Below, one piece after another: positions 9,375 through 19,956 of a stretch of 51,138 nt of DNA. Each line of letters starts with the position of its first letter. The first letter of the stretch is position 1. A model generated the notes under the pieces. It searched no databases. It worked only from the letters and a program-made list of their open reading frames with translations, and was not told the DNA's origin. Location of the stretch: the NCBI GenBank assembly GCA_013816585.1, contig JACDEE010000020.1:1-51138 (forward strand). The letters are read 5' to 3'. The position numbers were made by a program, and so were the translations under genes. This stretch comes from Sphingosinicella sp. (GTDB taxonomy: Bacteria > Pseudomonadota > Alphaproteobacteria > Sphingomonadales > Sphingomonadaceae).

Positions 9375-9845
9375 TTATGCCGCCTGTCCGCTGAGCGCGC
9401 GGAAGCGGTCGACGACGGCTTCGACGCTGCAACGGTCGCGGATTACGAGAAACAAGGTGTCGTCGCCCGAAACGGTGCCGGCAACCTCCGCAAGCTTGGC
9501 CTGATCGAGGGCCAGGCCAACGAGATGCGCCGAGCCGGGGGGCGTTCGGATGACGATGAGATTGCCCGCCGCCTCGACCGTTTGTACCCATTCGCCAAAA
9601 ATCCGGGCGAGGCGCGTCGCCGCCCAGTCATTGTCCCCCATCTGATCCGGCAGCGCGTAGCCGAGCGCGCCGCCGCGCTTCACCTTGACCGCGCCGAGCT
9701 GGTCGAGGTCGCGCGAAACGGTCGCTTGGGTCGCCGCGAAACCGAGCGCGGTGAGCTTTGCCGTCGCTTCCTCCTGGCTCCCGATCGATGCAGCGCGGAT
9801 CAAGTCCGCCAGCGCCTTCTGTCGGCGGGCGCGGACGTCCGTCAC
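9375..9845 (-). CDS. argR: Arginine repressor
   Basis: A 156-residue ArgR. The N-terminal winged helix-turn-helix spans about 1-70 with the recognition helix region TQATVSRDLDQLGAVKV. The C-terminal arginine-binding, hexamer-forming domain has the GSAHLVGLALDQ and GTVSGDDTLFLVIRD segments. ArgR binds paired ARG boxes with arginine as co-repressor. It starts with a GTG at 9845 that overlaps the argF stop (GTGA); the longer open frame above it is the argF gene read out of frame. It sits inside the operon it probably controls, between argF and argG, and an ARG-box-like palindrome precedes argC, which gives a closed feedback loop. Confidence 0.93.
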   Translation of the reverse strand: MTDVRARRQKALADLIRAASIGSQEEATAKLTALGFAATQATVSRDLDQLGAVKVKRGGALGYALPDQMGDNDWAATRLARIFGEWVQTVEAAGNLIVIRTPPGSAHLVGLALDQAKLAEVAGTVSGDDTLFLVIRDRCSVEAVVDRFRALSGQAA

Positions 9846-10723
9846 GGCCTTATCCCCAGCATCCACGCCATCGCGCCCCGCGCGCTGTGCATGCGGTTCT
9901 CCGCTTGCCGCCACACGGCGCTCCGGGGGCCATCGATCACATCCGCGCTGACTTCCTCGCCGCGGCGTGCCGGCAGGCAATGAAGGAACCACGCTTGGGG
10001 CGCATGGGCCAGAAGGGCGGCATTGACCTGATAGGGAGCAAGAGCCCCGTGCCGCTCCGCTTTCTCGCCATCCTGCCCCATCGACACCCAGACGTCGGTA
10101 TAGACGATCTGCGCGCCCTCCACCGCCTCGGCGGGATCGGCGAGCTGACGGACGCCGTCCAGCCCGGCAAGCTCGGCAGCGGGAAGCTGATAAGTCTTCG
10201 GGCTGGCGATATTGAGGGTCGCCCCAACGAGTGCACAGCCTTGCGCAAGCGAGCGGCATACATTGTTGTCGGCATCGCCCACATAAGCGAGGCGGGCGCC
10301 TTCCAGCTGCCCAACCAGCTGCTTGACCGTCAGTAGATCGGCCAGTGCCTGCAATGGATGGTCGCTGTCCGAAAGCAGGTTCAGAACCGGCGTGCCAACC
10401 GATGCGGTCATCGCCTCCAGCGTCGAATGGCGTTTGACCCGAGCGGCAATGAGTGAATGGTAGCAAGCCAGAGTGCGGGCGACGTCCTCGGCGCTTTCGC
10501 GTTCCCCCAGGCCGACTTCATGGCCCTGGATATAGAGGGGATGACCGCCCAGCTGGACGACCGCCATTTCCGCCGAATTGCGCGTCCGCGCGCTGGGTTT
10601 CTCGAACAAAAGGGCGACGCCCTGGCCCTCCAGCGGCCGGCCCAGGTCGGTACGTTCCGACAGCGCCAGAATGTTGTGCAGCGCCTCGGCGCCGAGGTCC
10701 GCGATGGTGAGGATGTCGGTCAT
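9842..10723 (-). CDS. argF: Ornithine carbamoyltransferase
   Basis: A 293-residue OTCase that makes citrulline from ornithine and carbamoyl phosphate. The carbamoyl-phosphate loop reads FEKPSARTR, the SxRTR form, where many OTCases have STRTR. HPLQALADLLT binds the carbamoyl group and FLHCLPARRGEEV holds the catalytic cysteine. It is slightly shorter than typical OTCases (about 305-335). ATGA overlap with argB upstream and GTGA overlap with argR downstream show tight coupling. No argD precedes it, although argD-argF pairs are common in related bacteria. Confidence 0.95.
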   Translation of the reverse strand: MTDILTIADLGAEALHNILALSERTDLGRPLEGQGVALLFEKPSARTRNSAEMAVVQLGGHPLYIQGHEVGLGERESAEDVARTLACYHSLIAARVKRHSTLEAMTASVGTPVLNLLSDSDHPLQALADLLTVKQLVGQLEGARLAYVGDADNNVCRSLAQGCALVGATLNIASPKTYQLPAAELAGLDGVRQLADPAEAVEGAQIVYTDVWVSMGQDGEKAERHGALAPYQVNAALLAHAPQAWFLHCLPARRGEEVSADVIDGPRSAVWRQAENRMHSARGAMAWMLGIRP

Positions 10724-11589
10724 AGGATCGGCTCTTTCGTGATCATGGTGCCGATGCCTTCATCGGTCAGAAGCTCGATCAGCAAGGCGTGGGGAACGCG
10801 TCCGTCGATGATATGCGCGAAACCCACGCCCCCTTCGACCGCATCGGCGCAGGCGCGAAGCTTGGGGATCATGCCGGCGCTGACGCTGTCATGCGCGATC
10901 CGATCGCGAAGTTCGGCCGTCGTCAGGCGATGGACCAGGCTGGACGGGTCCTCGACATTTTCCAGCAGGCCAGGAGCGGCGGTGAGATAGATGATCTTTT
11001 CGGCGCCCATCGCCACCGCGATCGCCTTGGCGGCCTCGTCGGCGTTGATGTTGAAAGGCTGGCCGCTCGAATCCGCGCCCACGGTGGAGACGACGGGCGT
11101 GAAGCCATCGTCGAGCAATTGGTGCAGCAGATTGGCGCGGACGCTCGCCACGTCCCCGACAAAGCCGAGCGCCGGATCGCGGGGGACGGTGGTCAGCAGG
11201 CCGCCATCTTCGCCCGACACGCCCACGCCGACCGGTTCGTCCAGCGCTTCGCGGTTGATCGTGGCGACGAGGTCGCGGTTGATCTTTCCGACCAGCACCA
11301 TGCGAACGATTTCCAGCGTCTCGGCGTCGGTAACCCGAAGGCCGTCGCGAAACTCGGGCTCCTTGCCCATCCGCCGCATCAATTTGTCCACCTGGGGTCC
11401 GCCGCCATGGACCAGCACGCACCGCACCCCGACGCTGCGCAGCAGCAGCACGTCCTGCGCCAAGGCGCGGTCGAGCTCGGCGTCGATCGCAGCACCGCCC
11501 AGCTTCACCACCACCGCCTTGCCCGCAAAGCGCCGTATATAGGGCAAAGCCTGGACGAGGATTGCCGCGGTCTGGCTGGGGGTCATCAT
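10720..11589 (-). CDS. argB: Acetylglutamate kinase
   Basis: A 289-residue N-acetylglutamate kinase of the amino-acid kinase fold: [10 protein letters not shown] near the N-terminus, the substrate loop [24 protein letters not shown] and [18 protein letters not shown]. It carries an N-terminal helix of about 25 residues ahead of the kinase core, which in other bacteria goes with hexameric, arginine-inhibited NAGKs; sensitivity here is an inference. The ATG at 11589 overlaps the argJ stop, and the next codon is a second ATG. Confidence 0.95.
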   Translation of the reverse strand: MMTPSQTAAILVQALPYIRRFAGKAVVVKLGGAAIDAELDRALAQDVLLLRSVGVRCVLVHGGGPQVDKLMRRMGKEPEFRDGLRVTDAETLEIVRMVLVGKINRDLVATINREALDEPVGVGVSGEDGGLLTTVPRDPALGFVGDVASVRANLLHQLLDDGFTPVVSTVGADSSGQPFNINADEAAKAIAVAMGAEKIIYLTAAPGLLENVEDPSSLVHRLTTAELRDRIAHDSVSAGMIPKLRACADAVEGGVGFAHIIDGRVPHALLIELLTDEGIGTMITKEPIL

Positions 11590-12746
11590 GACGTTTTGCT
11601 ATTCTCTTTGATGTATCCGGGGCCAAGATCGATCCCGATCACTTGGGCGGCACCTGAGCCAAGGCCCAGAGCGACCTCGATATCGATCTGTTCATTCTTC
11701 ATATGCTCGGCCACCGCGGCTTCATCGTGGGCGAAGGCATAGCCGCCCTTCGAAACGGCGATGCCGCCATAGGCCACAATGGCCTTGTCGGGATCGAACT
11801 CGACCCCGGAGGATCCGGCCGCCGCCAGCAGGCGTCCCCAATAAGGGTCCGAACCGTACCAGGAGCATTTGACGAGATTATTTTCCGCGATGTTCTTGGC
11901 GGCTATCCGCGCCTCCGTGTCGCTTGCGGCGCCCGTGACTGCCAGCCGGACCATCTTGGTCATGCCTTCGGCGTCGCGCGCCATCTGCAGGGTGAGATCC
12001 TCGCAGAGCTTGTGCACCGCGTCGGCGAATTCCGCCATGTCGGGCCTCCCACGGCGTGCGCTGGCAAGCAGGAACACCGTGTCGTTGGTGGAAGTCGCAC
12101 CGTCCACGTTGAGCGTGTTGAACGTGCGGTCCGCAGCGTCGCGAAGGATCGTCTGCAATTCAGCCTGCGGTACATCCGCATCCGTGGTAAGGAAGGCCAG
12201 CATCGTCGCCATGTTGGGCGCGATCATTCCGCAGCCCTTGGCCATTCCGCCCAGCGTAAAGGTCGATCCCTTTATCACGGCCTCCTTTGGCACGTGATCG
12301 GTGGTGAGAATGCCCTTGGCGGCATCCTCGGATCCGTCGGCGGACAGCTTCTTCGCCAGCTTCGGCACGCCATCCAATATCTTGTCCATCGGCAGTTTTG
12401 TGCCGATTATTCCCGTCGAACACACCAGGACGTCGGCCGCCGAAATGCCGATGGCTTCTGCGGTGGCGATGCACATCGCCTCGGCGTCGGCATAGCCATC
12501 CGGCCCCGTCCCGGCATTGGCATTGCCCGAATTGACGATGATCGCGGCGGCGCGGCCGCCATTGCCGGCAAGGTTGCGTCGCGACACACCGACCGGCGGC
12601 GCGAAGAATTTATTCCGAGTGAAGACCGCCACGGCGGCGACCGGTTGGCCGTCATCGGTCGCGACCATCGCCATATCATAGCGGCGCCGTTTGATCCCGG
12701 CATGGCAGCCGGAGGCGACGAATCCCTCTGCGGCGGTGATGCTCAT
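11586..12746 (-). CDS. argJ: Glutamate N-acetyltransferase / amino-acid acetyltransferase
   Basis: A 386-residue ArgJ precursor. The self-cleavage site is the conserved [20 protein letters not shown] segment, where the Thr of ATML becomes the N-terminal nucleophile of the beta chain. ArgJ transfers acetyl from N-acetylornithine to glutamate (the recycling route), and bifunctional forms can also use acetyl-CoA. Which form this is cannot be told from sequence. No argA or argE is in the window, in keeping with a recycling pathway. The frame opens at 12761, but the ATG at 12746 overlaps the argC stop by 4 nt (ATGA) and gives the usual N-terminus. Confidence 0.95.
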   Translation of the reverse strand: MSITAAEGFVASGCHAGIKRRRYDMAMVATDDGQPVAAVAVFTRNKFFAPPVGVSRRNLAGNGGRAAAIIVNSGNANAGTGPDGYADAEAMCIATAEAIGISAADVLVCSTGIIGTKLPMDKILDGVPKLAKKLSADGSEDAAKGILTTDHVPKEAVIKGSTFTLGGMAKGCGMIAPNMATMLAFLTTDADVPQAELQTILRDAADRTFNTLNVDGATSTNDTVFLLASARRGRPDMAEFADAVHKLCEDLTLQMARDAEGMTKMVRLAVTGAASDTEARIAAKNIAENNLVKCSWYGSDPYWGRLLAAAGSSGVEFDPDKAIVAYGGIAVSKGGYAFAHDEAAVAEHMKNEQIDIEVALGLGSGAAQVIGIDLGPGYIKENSKTS

Positions 12747-13759
12747 GGATAAATACCGCAAACGGGGAGCGCGGCCATTTCCTCAAGGCCGAGCATCAGA
12801 TTGGCGCATTGGATCATCTGTCCGGCGGCTCCTTTCACAAGATTGTCGAGGGCGGAGATGGCGAGTACGCGCCCGGTCCGGGGATCGTAGCGGGCGGTTA
12901 CCTGCACCGCGTTGGAACCGAGCGTCCATTTGGTCGACGGCGCATCGGCGGTGACGTGCACGAAGGGTTCGATGGCATAAGCCGCGCGTAACGCCTCGAT
13001 CGGCGCCTCGGCGTCCATTGCGCCGGTCGCCTGGCCATAACAAGTGGCGAGGATGCCGCGGTTCATCGGCGCCAGATGCGGAGTGAACAGCAAGCGCGCG
13101 CCCAGGCTGGCCTCCATCTCTGCCGTGTGGCGATGCGAGATGAGCCCGTAAGCCGACATGGATTCGGCGACCGTGTTGAAGTGGGTCGTGTCCTTGAGGC
13201 CCTTGCCGGCGCCGCTTACGCCGGACACCGCGTCCACCACGATCGAGTCAGGGTCGATCAGCCCGGCATCGACCAAGGGCTTGAGCGCCAGGATCGCTGC
13301 AGTCGGGTAGCAGCCCGCGGCGGCTACCGCCCGGGACGACCGGATCGCCTCGCGGTGCAGTTCGGGAATGCCGTAGACGAAGCGGTCCAGCAGATCGGGC
13401 GCCTGGTGCGGCTCGCCATACCATTGTTCGTAGGCTTTGGGGTCGCGCAGGCGGAAATCGGCCCCAAGATCCACGAACGCCACGCCGCGATCCAGGATGG
13501 AACCGGCCAGCTTTTGCGAGTGGCCGTGGGGAAGGGCGGCGAAAACGAGGTCTATGTCATTGAGCGACTGTTCTTCATACCGCTCTATCTTGGCGCCAGC
13601 ATAAGCCAGCGCCAGATGCGGATGCACCTGCTCCAGATCCAATCCGGCCTGGGTGTCGCCGAACAGCCGTGTCGCCTTGATATGCGGGTGTAAAGCGAGA
13701 AGCCGCAAAAGCTCCGCGCCCACAAATCCCGAGGCTCCCAGAATCGCTGCCTGTATCAT
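12743..13759 (-). CDS. argC: N-acetyl-gamma-glutamyl-phosphate reductase
   Basis: A 338-residue ArgC that reduces N-acetylglutamyl phosphate with NADPH. The nucleotide-binding loop [14 protein letters not shown] is at the N-terminus, the catalytic cysteine is in AAAGCYPTA, and [10 protein letters not shown] and HLAPMNRGI are typical. First gene of the arg operon. The frame allows an ATG at 13774 (five residues more), but that codon lies inside a 16-bp palindrome that looks like an ArgR operator. The ATG at 13759 matches the usual ArgC N-terminus and is preferred; neither has a clear ribosome site, so the choice is uncertain. Confidence 0.93.
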   Translation of the reverse strand: MIQAAILGASGFVGAELLRLLALHPHIKATRLFGDTQAGLDLEQVHPHLALAYAGAKIERYEEQSLNDIDLVFAALPHGHSQKLAGSILDRGVAFVDLGADFRLRDPKAYEQWYGEPHQAPDLLDRFVYGIPELHREAIRSSRAVAAAGCYPTAAILALKPLVDAGLIDPDSIVVDAVSGVSGAGKGLKDTTHFNTVAESMSAYGLISHRHTAEMEASLGARLLFTPHLAPMNRGILATCYGQATGAMDAEAPIEALRAAYAIEPFVHVTADAPSTKWTLGSNAVQVTARYDPRTGRVLAISALDNLVKGAAGQMIQCANLMLGLEEMAALPVCGIYP

Positions 13760-13768
13760 CGGGGGCGG

Positions 13769-13804
13769 ATGCATAATTATGCATCAACATGCAAGTATTA
13801 TTCG
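13769..13804 (-). promoter_or_regulatory. Putative tandem ARG boxes (ArgR operator) of the arg operon
   Basis: ATGCATAATTATGCAT (13769-13784) is a perfect 16-bp palindrome that matches the ARG-box pattern TGMATWWWWATKCA at every position. A second, weaker site, GCAAGTATTATTCG (13791-13804), matches 10 of 14 positions and lies exactly 21 bp away centre to centre. That is the spacing of the paired 18-bp boxes plus 3 bp seen at known ArgR operators. It sits between DUF2891 and argC, and argR is in the operon it would control. Confidence 0.7.
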
Positions 13805-14775
13805 ACCGGCGACGGCTCCAGCGCCAGCAAAGCAAAGGTGGCAAGCCAATGTTCGCCCATATATTCACCCGCGACATGCGGAAGGCTCACGTTGAGATGC
13901 AGCGCGGCCGTGTCGCGTGCGAGGTCTGCCAAGGCCGGATCGAGGGCATCGGAGATACCGCGCCAGCACCAGGCCCGGCTGAGGTTCAGACCGTCCAGAT
14001 GCGCGATCTTGCCGTCGGACCGGTCCGAAACGAAGGCCGGCGCGAACAAGGTGGCGGGCTCACCGGCATCGAGGTCAGGAAGGAAGCCTCGGAACCAGGC
14101 GGCGAATTCTTCCGCGTCCATCACCCGGCGCATGCAGAGCGCCTCCACCAGGGCGGAAGAGAGGAATTCATCGCCGCCCGGCTCCCAGGCGGAGCAAGCA
14201 CGGTCGCGGCCATAATAATGACGCGCTCGCTCGCGGATCAAAAGCGCCAGTTTCGCATCATGCTTTTCAGCCCATTCGAGCGCGAGGATCATCGCAAAGG
14301 CGGTGTTGAAATGCGTTCCCACCCGGATCGGATAGGTGAGCCGTGGAAGGTAGGAAGCGAATTTGTCGGCAAAGGCGCGCGCCAGGGGTTCGAGCATCGG
14401 CGCTTCCAGATGCAGCGCCAGCAGCCAGGCCCAGCCATAAGGCCGTTCGAAACTCCCGGAATAAGCGCGGTCGAGATAGGCGAGTTCGCCCGCTACATTT
14501 TCGGGCGTTAGCATCGCTTCGGCCAGCGCGTCGATCCGCTTTGTCACGGCCAGGTCCGGGAATAGTCGCCTTACCCGGAGCAGCAGCCAATAGCCGTGCA
14601 CGCAGCTATGCCAGTCAAAGCTCCCGAAGAAAATCGGATGCAGGTCGCGCGGGGACCGGACATCTTCCGGCCCGTCCATCACATGGTCCAGTTTGTGCGG
14701 ATATTCCTGGGTGACATGGCCCAGCGCAATTTCGGCAAAGCGTTCCGCGATTTGCGGAGTGAGAGGGTGTTTCAT
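13798..14775 (-). CDS. DUF2891 protein
   Basis: A 325-residue, probably cytoplasmic protein of the DUF2891 family (function not established). Conserved-looking features are HPIFFGSFDWHSCVHGYWLL near residue 50, an all-helical alternating pattern like an alpha/alpha barrel, GTHFNTAFA, CSAWEPGGDEFLSSALVEA and LSRAWCWRGI, and HVAGEYMGEHWLATFALLAL at the C-terminus. The His, Trp, Asp and Glu residues suggest an enzyme. Its ATG directly abuts the stop of DUF979, and it is the last gene of the 5-oxoproline-type operon, so a role in the same pathway is a reasonable guess. Its 3' end overlaps the arg operator. Confidence 0.85.
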   Translation of the reverse strand: MKHPLTPQIAERFAEIALGHVTQEYPHKLDHVMDGPEDVRSPRDLHPIFFGSFDWHSCVHGYWLLLRVRRLFPDLAVTKRIDALAEAMLTPENVAGELAYLDRAYSGSFERPYGWAWLLALHLEAPMLEPLARAFADKFASYLPRLTYPIRVGTHFNTAFAMILALEWAEKHDAKLALLIRERARHYYGRDRACSAWEPGGDEFLSSALVEALCMRRVMDAEEFAAWFRGFLPDLDAGEPATLFAPAFVSDRSDGKIAHLDGLNLSRAWCWRGISDALDPALADLARDTAALHLNVSLPHVAGEYMGEHWLATFALLALEPSPVE

Positions 14776-15726
14776 CTAGAAAGCCAGAAAATAGATGAGG
14801 AGGAGATTGGCCAGGAGCAGCGGCAGCGCGGTGCCAATCTGCGCCTTGATCACGCCATTGCGATCCTTGAGCTCGAGCAGGGCAGCGGGGACAATGTTGA
14901 AATTGGCGGCCATGGGGGTCATCAGAGTCCCGCAAAATCCGGCCAGCATCCCGATCGCGCCGATCACAGCCGGATTGCCATTATAATGCTGTATGAGCAG
15001 AGGAACGCCGATCGCGGCGACCATGACCGGGAATGCCGCAAAGGCATTGCCCATGATCATCGTGAATAATGCCATCCCGAGCGCGAAAACCGCCGTCGTG
15101 ATGAAGATGCTGCCTTCCGGTATCACCGACCGGGTCAAATCGCCGATCACGGTTCCGACACCCGCGGCGGCGAACAATACGCCCAGCGCCGCCAGCATTT
15201 GCGGAAGCACCGCCGCCCAGCCGATCGCGTCGATCAGGCGGCGTCCTTCCTGGAGCGGCGCGACCGCCGGAGGTCGAAGCCAGGCGAAAATGGTAGCGAG
15301 CGCGATCAACACGCCAAGCCCGAGCAGGATATAGGTTTCCCTCTTCGCCTCGAAGAGCCCGGAATCCTTCACCGGCGTATAAGAATAGAGCAGGGTACCG
15401 ATCAGGGCTGTCGCGGGGATGATGAGGGCCGGCAGGAATAATTTATTACCCAGCCGGTCGGACCAATATTGACGCTCCTCCCGGCTGGTGGTGGCCGGGT
15501 CGCCACGGCCGATCATTCCAAAACCCGCAAGGCCCGCAAGGCCCAGCACCAGCAGACCGTTGATGAAATCGCCAAGATGGCTTCCGGCAAGGAGGCTGAT
15601 CGCCATCAGCCCCCAGAAAGCCGCATTGCCGAACCGCTTTGGATGGCTCGCGTCAAATGCGCTCAGCAGCGAGAAAGCGGCGAACATCAGGCCCAGCAGC
15701 ACGAACAGCCACTCGATGGTGATCAT
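14776..15726 (-). CDS. DUF979 membrane protein, putative transporter subunit
   Basis: A 316-residue polytopic membrane protein of the DUF979 family with about nine hydrophobic segments. GMLAGFCGTLMTPMAANFNIVPAALLEL near the C-terminus is family-typical and resembles the permease loops of ion-transporter-superfamily proteins. It overlaps DUF969 by 4 nt (ATGA). DUF969 and DUF979 occur as a pair beside oxoprolinase and pyroglutamyl-peptidase genes in many bacteria, and have been suggested to import 5-oxoproline or a related compound. That is gene-neighbourhood evidence, not a tested function. Confidence 0.88.
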   Translation of the reverse strand: MITIEWLFVLLGLMFAAFSLLSAFDASHPKRFGNAAFWGLMAISLLAGSHLGDFINGLLVLGLAGLAGFGMIGRGDPATTSREERQYWSDRLGNKLFLPALIIPATALIGTLLYSYTPVKDSGLFEAKRETYILLGLGVLIALATIFAWLRPPAVAPLQEGRRLIDAIGWAAVLPQMLAALGVLFAAAGVGTVIGDLTRSVIPEGSIFITTAVFALGMALFTMIMGNAFAAFPVMVAAIGVPLLIQHYNGNPAVIGAIGMLAGFCGTLMTPMAANFNIVPAALLELKDRNGVIKAQIGTALPLLLANLLLIYFLAF

Positions 15727-16397
15727 GACCGCTTTTTCCCGAGCGAGCGGTCGAGTAGCAACAGGCGGCTGCCATGGATCAGGAAGGCGATGATCGCGCT
15801 GGGGATGGCCCAGATCGCGAGTTCCAGCGGGGCAAGGTTGTAATCGTAGGTAGCGAGTATCTGCTGGATGAGGACGATCGATCCGATCGCGAAGAATATG
15901 TCTTCGCCGAAGAACAACCCGACATTATCGGTCGCCGCGGCGTAGCTTTTGACCTTGTCCGCCGTGGCTTCGTCGAGCTCACCGCCTTGCTTTTCGGCTG
16001 CGGCCAACGCCATCGGCGCCACCAGCGGCCTTACCGTCTGCGCATGCCCTGCAGTCGAATGAAGACCCACCGCTGCCGTGATCTGGCGGTAGACCAGATA
16101 GAGGATGAGCAGGCGCCCGGTGGTCGCATTCCGTATTCCACCGATCAACGAGGCGGCGCGCTGTTGCAGCCCGTACCGTTCGAGCAAGCCGATGACCGGA
16201 AGCACGATCCAGATGATGGCAATAATCCGATTGTCGTTGAACGCCTTGCCGAAGGTCGAAATGACCTCGACCAGGTCCATGCCCGCGACCAGGCCGGTGA
16301 TGATCGCCGCTACCGTCACCACGATCATCGGGTTCAGCCGCAGCGCGAAGCCAGCCACGACGATCAGGATTCCGATCAGGACCCAATATTGGCTCAT
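15723..16397 (-). CDS. DUF969 membrane protein, putative transporter subunit
   Basis: A 224-residue integral membrane protein of the DUF969 family, with hydrophobic segments from the very N-terminus ([19 protein letters not shown]) and a conserved [21 protein letters not shown] loop. Its ATG overlaps the oxoprolinase stop, and its stop overlaps the DUF979 start, so the three are translated together. The fixed pairing with DUF979 suggests a two-component permease in the inner membrane. Confidence 0.88.
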   Translation of the reverse strand: MSQYWVLIGILIVVAGFALRLNPMIVVTVAAIITGLVAGMDLVEVISTFGKAFNDNRIIAIIWIVLPVIGLLERYGLQQRAASLIGGIRNATTGRLLILYLVYRQITAAVGLHSTAGHAQTVRPLVAPMALAAAEKQGGELDEATADKVKSYAAATDNVGLFFGEDIFFAIGSIVLIQQILATYDYNLAPLELAIWAIPSAIIAFLIHGSRLLLLDRSLGKKRS

Positions 16398-19300
16398 TTG
16401 CGGCCATACCCTCCGCCGCCCGGTGTGTGGATCACGAACATGTCTCCCGGCGCCATGTCGGCAGACGCGGTCGCACCCAATGTCTCGAATATTCCATCGG
16501 CGCGCACAAGCCGGTTGATTCCCGGCTTGGCGGCCTCGCCGCCGGCAAGACCGGCCGGCGGAACCGCGCGGCGGTTGGAAAGAATGCCGGCCCGCATGGG
16601 TTCGCGGAACCGGATTTCGCGCTCCACCCCGTCACCGCCCTTATGAGCACCGGCCCCACCCGACCCGCGCCTGATCGCGAAGCGTTCGACCAGAACGGGA
16701 AAGCGTGTTTCCAATATTTCGGGGTCGGTGAGGCGGCTGTTGGTCATGTGCGTCTGGACCGCGCTCGCTCCGTCGAAATCGGGGCCAGCGCCGGCGCCAC
16801 CGGCAATCGTTTCATAATATTGATGATCGTCATTGCCGAAGGTGAAATTGTTCATCGTTCCCTGACTGGGCGCGATCGCGTTGCAGGCCGCGAACAAGGC
16901 ATCGGTGACGACCTGGCTAGTCTCGACATTCCCGGCGACCACAGCGGCCGGATAATGGGGATTGAGCATCGATCCCTTGGGGACCTTGAGCGTGATCGGC
17001 CTCAGGCACCCGTCGTTCATCGGGATCGCATCGTCGACCAAAGTGCGGAACACGTAGAGCGTCGCCGCCCGGCAGATCGAATAAGGCGCGTTGAAATTGT
17101 TGGGTTGCTGATCGCTGGTTCCGCCAAAGTCGATCACGGCGGAGCGGCTGGCCCTGTCCACCGTCACGCTCACCTGGATCTTCGCACCATTATCCATGGC
17201 ATAGGTGAATTGGCCATCCTTCAGCCCGCCGATCAGCCGGCGCACGGCTTCTTCGGCATTGGCCATGACATGGGCCATATAAGCGTCGATCACCTCGCGG
17301 CCATATTCGGCCGCAACACGCTGCAATTCGGCGGCCCCCCGCGCGCAGGCGGCTACCTGTGCTTTCAGATCCGCGATGTTGCGGTCGGGGTTTCGCGCCG
17401 GCCACTCGCCGGAGCCAAGCAAGGCCCGCATTTCGGCCTCGCAAAATCGGCCGGAATCCACCAGCAATTCATTGTCGATGAGGATTCCTTCCTCATGCAC
17501 ATCCCTGCTGTCGGGGGGCATCGATCCCGGCGCGATCCCGCCGATATCGGCATGGTGCCCGCGCGCAGCGACATACCAGGCGGGCACCGCCCCATCATCG
17601 ACGAACACCGGCATGATGACGGTAATGTCCGGAAGGTGCGTCCCGCCCCGGTACGGAGCGTTGAGCACATAGACGTCGCCCGGCTTCATGCCGCGACCGT
17701 CGCGATCTTCTCCGCGCGCATCGATGATCGTTCGAATGCTGTCGCCCATCGAGCCCAAATGGACCGGAATGTGTGGCGCGTTGGCGATCAGCGCTCCTTC
17801 GCGGTCGAACAGAGCGCAGGAGAAATCGAGCCGTTCCTTGATGTTGACCGATGAAGCCGTATTCTGCAGCGCGACGCCCATTTCCTCGGCGACCGCCATG
17901 AACAAATTGTTGAAGATTTCCAGCATGACCGGGTCAACTTCGGTCCCGACCGCAAATTCCACCTTGCGGGGAGTGGTGCGCGCGAGAATGAGATTGCCTG
18001 TCGGATCGACTTGCGCGGCCCAGCCTTCCTCCACCATTGTGGTTGCGGACGCATCCACGATCAGCGCCGGCCCGCTTATCGTATCGCCCTCGCGTAATCC
18101 CGCCCGATCGGTCACCGGCCAATCCGTTTCGAACGGGGGCGATGCGTGTCCGGTCGATTCCAGATCTTCGGTCAGGAACGACTGACTGGCCAGGGCCGAC
18201 CGGAAAATCGCCTCCACGATGGCTGTTTCGATCACGATCGGCATAGTCGGTGCCGCAAAGCCGAAGCGGGCCTGGTGCAAGTCTTCGAATGCGTGGCGCA
18301 TTGATGCGGGATCGGCCACCGTCACTTCGAGCATGCTGTCGCTGCCTTCGTAGCGAAGCGCCGCTCGGCGGTGAATTTCTATCGAATCGTCGGCTCCCTG
18401 GCTTTGGAGTGCCGCCTTTGCTTCGCGCGCCAGTTCTGCGAGCGGTGCTTCGAATTCCTCCCCTAGCGGAACGCCCAGGGTCCGTTGGCGAAGCTCGTTC
18501 ATGTCAGCGAGACCCATTCCATAAGCGCTCAGCACTCCGGCCAGCGGGTGGATCATGATCCGTTCGATGCCCAGCGAGTCCGCGACAAGACAGGCATGCT
18601 GGCCCCCGGCACCACCAAAGCAAGCGAGCGTGTAGCGGGTCACATCATGTCCACGCGCGATCGAGATGCGCTTGATCGCATTGGCCATGTTCTCAACCGC
18701 GATGCGGATGAAGCCTCGGGCGACATTGTGGGGGGAAAGGCCTGCCTGCTCGCCGATCGCCGCGCACAGATTGAATGAGGCCTCAGCATCTATAGGTTCA
18801 TCGCCGTTCGGACCGAACAGTCGAGGAAACCGGTCGGGCCGGATCTTGCCCAGCACGACATTGCAGTCGGTTACGGTCAGCGGTCCACCGCGCCGATAGC
18901 AGGCCGGGCCCGGTACCGCGCCTGCCGAATCAGGGCCGACCCGAAAACGCGATCCGTCATAGTGGCAGATCGATCCTCCCCCCGCGGCCACGGTGTGGAT
19001 TTCCAGCATTGGCGCGCGGACGCGCACGCCGGCGACCATCGTCTCGTTGGTCCGTTCATAGCTGCCGGCATAATGCGACACATCGGTCGACGTGCCGCCC
19101 ATGTCGAACCCGATGATCTTGTCATACCCGGCTTCGCCCGCGGTCTTCACCATTCCAACGATGCCCCCTGCGGGGCCGGACAGGATCGCATCCTTGCCCT
19201 GGAAAGCCGACGCATCGGTCAGGCCGCCGCTCGACTGCATGAACAGCAAGCGGGTTTCACTTCCAAGCACCCCGACGATCTGGTCGATATAGCGTCGAAG

Positions 19301-19939
19301 TACCGGCGACAGATAGGCGTCGACAACGCTCGTATCCCCGCGCCCCACAAGCTTGATGAGCGGCCCGACCCGATGGCTCGCCGAAACCTGGGTAAAGCCG
19401 ATCCGTTCTGCTTCGTCCGCCAGCTTCGCTTCATGGGCGGTCCAGCGCCAGCCGTGCATCAACACGATCGCCACCGCGCGATAGCCTCGATCATAGGCCG
19501 CTTGCAGATCGGCGGACGCCTTTGCCAGATCGAGCGGACGTAGCGCCTCGCCTTCGGCTGTCATTCGCTCGTCAATTTCGATCACTTCGCCGTAGAGCGG
19601 CTCGGGCAAGACGATGCTTCGGGCGAAGATGTCGGGCCGGGATTGATAGCCGATCCGGAGGGCGTCGGCGAAACCGCCGGTGATCGCCAGCAATACCTCC
19701 TCACCCTTGCGTTCCAGCAAGGCATTGGTCGCTACCGTCGTACCCATTTTTACATTTTCGATACGCGCATCGTCCTGCCCGGCAAGGGTAGCGCGGATGC
19801 CGGCCACCGCAGCGTCATCATAATGGCCCGGATTTTCGGACAGCAATTTTCGTACGCTCAACGCCCCGTCCGGCGCGCGCGCGACGATATCGGTAAAGGT
19901 ACCGCCCCGATCTATCGAAAATGTCCAACCATCCGTCAT
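16394..19939 (-). CDS. 5-oxoprolinase, fused HyuA-HyuB type
   Basis: A 1181-residue protein with the full architecture of eukaryotic-type 5-oxoprolinase. An N-terminal HyuA half has the ATP-binding DRGGTFTD at 10-17, [13 protein letters not shown] and [23 protein letters not shown] HyuB half starts near residue 665 ([20 protein letters not shown]) and ends in the glycine-rich [13 protein letters not shown] and HTPGGGGYG. It would hydrolyse 5-oxo-L-proline to glutamate with ATP. Hydantoinase specificity cannot be excluded by sequence, but the fused form and the DUF969/DUF979 neighbours favour oxoprolinase. The frame extends to a TTG at 19948; the ATG at 19939 matches the family start. It lies 17 nt after the amidohydrolase gene. 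Confidence 0.92.
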   Translation of the reverse strand: MTDGWTFSIDRGGTFTDIVARAPDGALSVRKLLSENPGHYDDAAVAGIRATLAGQDDARIENVKMGTTVATNALLERKGEEVLLAITGGFADALRIGYQSRPDIFARSIVLPEPLYGEVIEIDERMTAEGEALRPLDLAKASADLQAAYDRGYRAVAIVLMHGWRWTAHEAKLADEAERIGFTQVSASHRVGPLIKLVGRGDTSVVDAYLSPVLRRYIDQIVGVLGSETRLLFMQSSGGLTDASAFQGKDAILSGPAGGIVGMVKTAGEAGYDKIIGFDMGGTSTDVSHYAGSYERTNETMVAGVRVRAPMLEIHTVAAGGGSICHYDGSRFRVGPDSAGAVPGPACYRRGGPLTVTDCNVVLGKIRPDRFPRLFGPNGDEPIDAEASFNLCAAIGEQAGLSPHNVARGFIRIAVENMANAIKRISIARGHDVTRYTLACFGGAGGQHACLVADSLGIERIMIHPLAGVLSAYGMGLADMNELRQRTLGVPLGEEFEAPLAELAREAKAALQSQGADDSIEIHRRAALRYEGSDSMLEVTVADPASMRHAFEDLHQARFGFAAPTMPIVIETAIVEAIFRSALASQSFLTEDLESTGHASPPFETDWPVTDRAGLREGDTISGPALIVDASATTMVEEGWAAQVDPTGNLILARTTPRKVEFAVGTEVDPVMLEIFNNLFMAVAEEMGVALQNTASSVNIKERLDFSCALFDREGALIANAPHIPVHLGSMGDSIRTIIDARGEDRDGRGMKPGDVYVLNAPYRGGTHLPDITVIMPVFVDDGAVPAWYVAARGHHADIGGIAPGSMPPDSRDVHEEGILIDNELLVDSGRFCEAEMRALLGSGEWPARNPDRNIADLKAQVAACARGAAELQRVAAEYGREVIDAYMAHVMANAEEAVRRLIGGLKDGQFTYAMDNGAKIQVSVTVDRASRSAVIDFGGTSDQQPNNFNAPYSICRAATLYVFRTLVDDAIPMNDGCLRPITLKVPKGSMLNPHYPAAVVAGNVETSQVVTDALFAACNAIAPSQGTMNNFTFGNDDHQYYETIAGGAGAGPDFDGASAVQTHMTNSRLTDPEILETRFPVLVERFAIRRGSGGAGAHKGGDGVEREIRFREPMRAGILSNRRAVPPAGLAGGEAAKPGINRLVRADGIFETLGATASADMAPGDMFVIHTPGGGGYGRK

Positions 19940-19956
19940 GCCGGGCAATCGATCAC

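Noticed and set aside
9375-10466. A single long frame that seems to fuse extra N-terminal sequence to ArgR
   Set aside because: The upper part is argF read in another frame. ArgR homology begins at the GTG at 9845, which overlaps the argF stop.
13798-13820. Separate promoter for argC read from -35/-10 boxes
   Set aside because: TTGCAT and CATAAT-like words occur, but at wrong spacings. Only the ARG-box palindrome is convincing.
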